This document shows positions 6,093 through 7,970 of a stretch of 7,970 bases of DNA, in pieces; position 1 is the first letter of the stretch, and every line of letters begins with the position of its first letter. Both the position numbers and the translations under genes were made by a program. Origin of the DNA: Candidatus Martarchaeota archaeon. GTDB lineage: Archaea > Micrarchaeota > Micrarchaeia > Micrarchaeales > CABMGC01. The stretch lies in NCBI GenBank assembly GCA_023485825.1, contig JAMCZF010000047.1, positions 1 through 7,970 of the forward strand, in the 5' to 3' direction. The notes beneath the pieces were generated by a model. The model saw nothing but the letters and a program-made list of their open reading frames with translations, had not been told where the DNA came from and did no database searches.

Positions 6093-7625
6093 ATGGACAA
6101 GCGGTTTGTCGCACTGTTCGCCCTCATACTCATATCCGGGACGATTGCCAGGCTGGTCACGCTGCGCTTCGGCACGTTCATGGAGCCCGATTCCTACGCG
6201 TATTACAGCGTGGCGCAGCAGACGATTGCGAACAACCTCACTATAACGTCGCAGCTGTCCGGATTCCCCACCCACAACCCCTATAACGAGATGCCCGGGC
6301 TCATCTACATGGCGATATTCTTCTCGTACATTACAGGCAGCATCATGTCATCAATGATGCTTCTCCCCGCAGTCTTCGCGTTCTTCGAAATGCTGGCTGT
6401 ATATGCCCTCACGCTGAAGCTGTCCGGCAGGAAGTACGCGGGCCTTCTGGCCATGCTCCTTTACGCCATGCTCCCCGGGGCCATAATAAAGAACGTCGCT
6501 GGCGAATGGCGCGGCGACTCATTCGTGCCGCTGTTCGTCGCCGCTGCGCTGCTCATGATAATCTACGCATATGAAAGGAGGGACTGGCGCCTGTACGCTC
6601 TTTCTCCTGTGCCAATAATGATGTCGATATGGACATGGAAAGGCGGCGTCTATGCAGTGGCTGTCGTGGCATTGCTTGCGCTTCTCTTCCTGCTGTACAG
6701 GCTCAGGAGAAGCCTTGTGCTTGTCGCAGGAGCCGGCGCAGTGCTCACAATAGCAGGCGCGCTTGCATTCGCGCACCTTGAGAATTCAGGGATATACACT
6801 GTGACCACGGCGCTCAACACCATAGCCGAGCTGCAGCCACCGACTGCATTCTTCCTTGTGATGCAGATGGGCCTTGCGGTCGGTTTCGCCCCAGTAGGGG
6901 TGCTTCTTTACGCGCTGAAAGACAGATACCCGGGCAGCGATAAGGCGAAGAAGCACCGCCGCGCCAGGAACATTGCGTTCATCGCCCTGCTCTCGCTCTT
7001 CGCTGTTACGGCAGCGCTCCAGCTGACCGCAGTGAGGTACGTTGCCCTCGTCGCCATGCCCATGGCCGTATTCACCGGGTATGTCCTTGCAGAGTTCTAC
7101 GCGGCCCGCAGGAGCGACAGGTCATGGATGTCGCTGGCCGTTGTGCTGACAGTGGCAGTGGCCTTGGGGCTCTCCGTCACTGTCGTGCCGTCTTGGACGC
7201 CCGCGGACAACATAAGCCCTGCATTCATGAATGCGCTGTCGTGGCTGCACACGCACACCGCAGCCAACACGACCTTCCTCACCGACTGGCCGGACGGCAG
7301 CCTTGTGGAAGGCGTGGCGCAGCGGCAGAGCTACAGCGACAGCATATTCGGGAGCACAAACGGCTGGCAGGATTTTCCGCGGTTCCTCTTTGCAAGGGCA
7401 GGCAACTTCACCTACCTTGACAGGGTCCGCCCCGACTGCATACTTGTCAGGAGGTACTGGCTGCAGGAGGCAGGGGCCATAGCCGAAGAGGGCGGCCTGC
7501 CTGCCGGCATGCCGCTCAACGGCACCAACTTCATGGCGCTTGAAAATGGAAGCGAGGCCCTGCCCATTGTTTACAGGAACAACGATACGCTGGTATACCG
7601 CTATGGCGGGACCTGCGGGCCGTAG
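6093..7625 (+). CDS. STT3/AglB-like oligosaccharyltransferase (GT-C family), short form
   Basis: The 510-residue protein has about ten or more membrane segments followed by a 130-140 residue extracytoplasmic domain, the layout of STT3/AglB enzymes. These move a lipid-linked glycan to Asn in N-X-S/T sequons on the outer face of the membrane. Visible motifs are EPDSYAYY (31-38; Asp33 as first metal-binding acid) in the first external loop, GEWRGDSF (137-144) at the second acidic site, and TIAE (243-246), which fits the TIXE sequon-contact motif before QPP. Arg315 lies in TAVRYVALVAMP, and DWPDGS (398-403) stands where WWDYG normally is. The protein is shorter than typical AglB, with a small C-terminal domain, and itself has sequons (NFT, NGT, NGS). 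It follows MoxR by 10 bases, probably co-transcribed. Being a relative that uses another glycosyl donor remains possible. Confidence 0.82.
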   Translation: MDKRFVALFALILISGTIARLVTLRFGTFMEPDSYAYYSVAQQTIANNLTITSQLSGFPTHNPYNEMPGLIYMAIFFSYITGSIMSSMMLLPAVFAFFEMLAVYALTLKLSGRKYAGLLAMLLYAMLPGAIIKNVAGEWRGDSFVPLFVAAALLMIIYAYERRDWRLYALSPVPIMMSIWTWKGGVYAVAVVALLALLFLLYRLRRSLVLVAGAGAVLTIAGALAFAHLENSGIYTVTTALNTIAELQPPTAFFLVMQMGLAVGFAPVGVLLYALKDRYPGSDKAKKHRRARNIAFIALLSLFAVTAALQLTAVRYVALVAMPMAVFTGYVLAEFYAARRSDRSWMSLAVVLTVAVALGLSVTVVPSWTPADNISPAFMNALSWLHTHTAANTTFLTDWPDGSLVEGVAQRQSYSDSIFGSTNGWQDFPRFLFARAGNFTYLDRVRPDCILVRRYWLQEAGAIAEEGGLPAGMPLNGTNFMALENGSEALPIVYRNNDTLVYRYGGTCGP

Positions 7626-7632
7626 GCAAACG

Positions 7633-7640
7633 TATTTAAA
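7633..7640 (+). promoter_or_regulatory. TATA box of the VirB2-like gene
   Basis: TATTTAAA in the 54-base gap is a standard archaeal TATA element, preceded by GGCAAACG. A start site about 25 bases on would fall near 7662, giving a leader of about 18 bases before ATG 7680. It overlaps nothing coding and separates this gene from the upstream MoxR-STT3 unit. Confidence 0.6.
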
Positions 7641-7679
7641 TGTGATGCGTTGTATATCAAACAAAAGAAGGCGCGTTTG

Positions 7680-7970
7680 ATGCTAGGAATTGGTAAATAC
7701 ATTGGATCTTCGAAGATAGGCATGATGATGCAGCTCATGCTCGTTGGCAGCATAGTGGCGAGCCTCTTGGCGCCCCTCGCATACGCGCAGAACGCCGTCA
7801 ATAACGTACAGGATATCCTGTGCAGCGTCATAACCACGGTCAAGGACATACTCAGCATACTGGCGCTCATGATGTTCATCCTCGGGGGCACGCTGTACGC
7901 GTTCGCGCACGTGCTTCCAGCCACGGGCAACATACGCGCCAGCATGCAGGGATGGGGCCTCGGCATGCTG
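7680..7970 (+). CDS. VirB2/TrbC-like small membrane protein (pilin-like), 5' part
   Basis: The frame opens at ATG 7680 and is still open at the window edge, giving 97 residues. A short basic start (MLGIGKYIGSSKIG) leads into a hydrophobic signal-peptide core. A plausible signal-peptidase site lies after AYA at residue 36 (LAPLAYA/QNAV). A short amphipathic stretch (NNVQDILCSVITTVKD) and a membrane segment, ILSILALMMFILGGTLYAF (54-72), follow. Then comes a polar turn, HVLPATGNIRAS, and the beginning of a second hydrophobic segment (GWGLGML). Two hydrophobic helices joined by a short polar loop after a long signal peptide is the VirB2/TrbC plan, and similar small proteins occur in DPANN archaea. 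No conserved catalytic residues are expected. The family call rests on architecture, not on a long motif, and other small two-helix membrane proteins cannot be excluded. Confidence 0.65.
   Translation, partial: MLGIGKYIGSSKIGMMMQLMLVGSIVASLLAPLAYAQNAVNNVQDILCSVITTVKDILSILALMMFILGGTLYAFAHVLPATGNIRASMQGWGLGML

Noticed and set aside
7122..7664. Minus-strand open frame opposite the 3' end of the STT3-like gene
   Set aside because: Shadow frame with no family features; the plus strand carries the WPDG motif and the C-terminal domain.
1..7970. CRISPR arrays, tRNA/rRNA genes, insertion sequences, tandem repeats
   Set aside because: No regularly spaced repeats, cloverleaf or rRNA sequences, terminal inverted repeats or transposase motifs were seen on reading; gaps between genes are under 100 bases.

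Overview
The window is mostly archaeal chromosome. Evidence includes a TATA-binding protein, ribosomal protein L21e, RNA polymerase subunit Rpo4/RpoF, a DUF655 protein, an archaeal-type thiolase/DUF35 pair and an STT3-type oligosaccharyltransferase. Ile codons are largely ATA and Arg codons largely AGG, and intergenic gaps are short and carry TATA boxes. The VirB2/TrbC-like small membrane protein at the end and the reduced TBP hint at a small-genome (DPANN-like) lineage; that placement is inference, not something a single gene here proves.

The first ~140 bases do not belong with the rest. On the minus strand they encode a catalytic-core fragment of bacterial, actinobacterial-looking DNA topoisomerase I. 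It stops abruptly inside the archaeal thiolase at a 12-base stretch (136-147) compatible with both genes. This looks like a chimeric contig end, not a real gene arrangement.

Layout: (1) 136-1240, plus strand: 3' part of an archaeal thiolase, then a DUF35 zinc-ribbon/OB-fold protein, the mevalonate-entry module. (2) 1284-1975: divergent pair, a single-repeat TBP on minus and L21e on plus, separated by 83 bases containing one palindromic TATATATAT core. (3) 1997-5097, minus strand: probable transcription unit rpo4 - DUF655 - large sequon-rich membrane protein. L21e-rpo4-DUF655 is normally one archaeal operon; here L21e is split off and inverted. (4) 5174-7625, plus strand: MoxR-family AAA+ ATPase and STT3-like oligosaccharyltransferase, divergent from rpo4 across 76 bases with one shared-looking TATA core. 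(5) 7680-end: 5' part of a VirB2/TrbC-like small membrane protein with its own TATA box.

The most interesting item is the TBP. It has only one of the two repeats that form the TBP saddle, and there is no room for the second before the neighbouring gene. It would have to act as a homodimer or have a non-canonical role. The second theme is cell-surface glycosylation: a 705-residue membrane protein with 18 N-X-S/T sequons lies 2 kb from an STT3-type enzyme. No coding gap in the window exceeds 100 bases.
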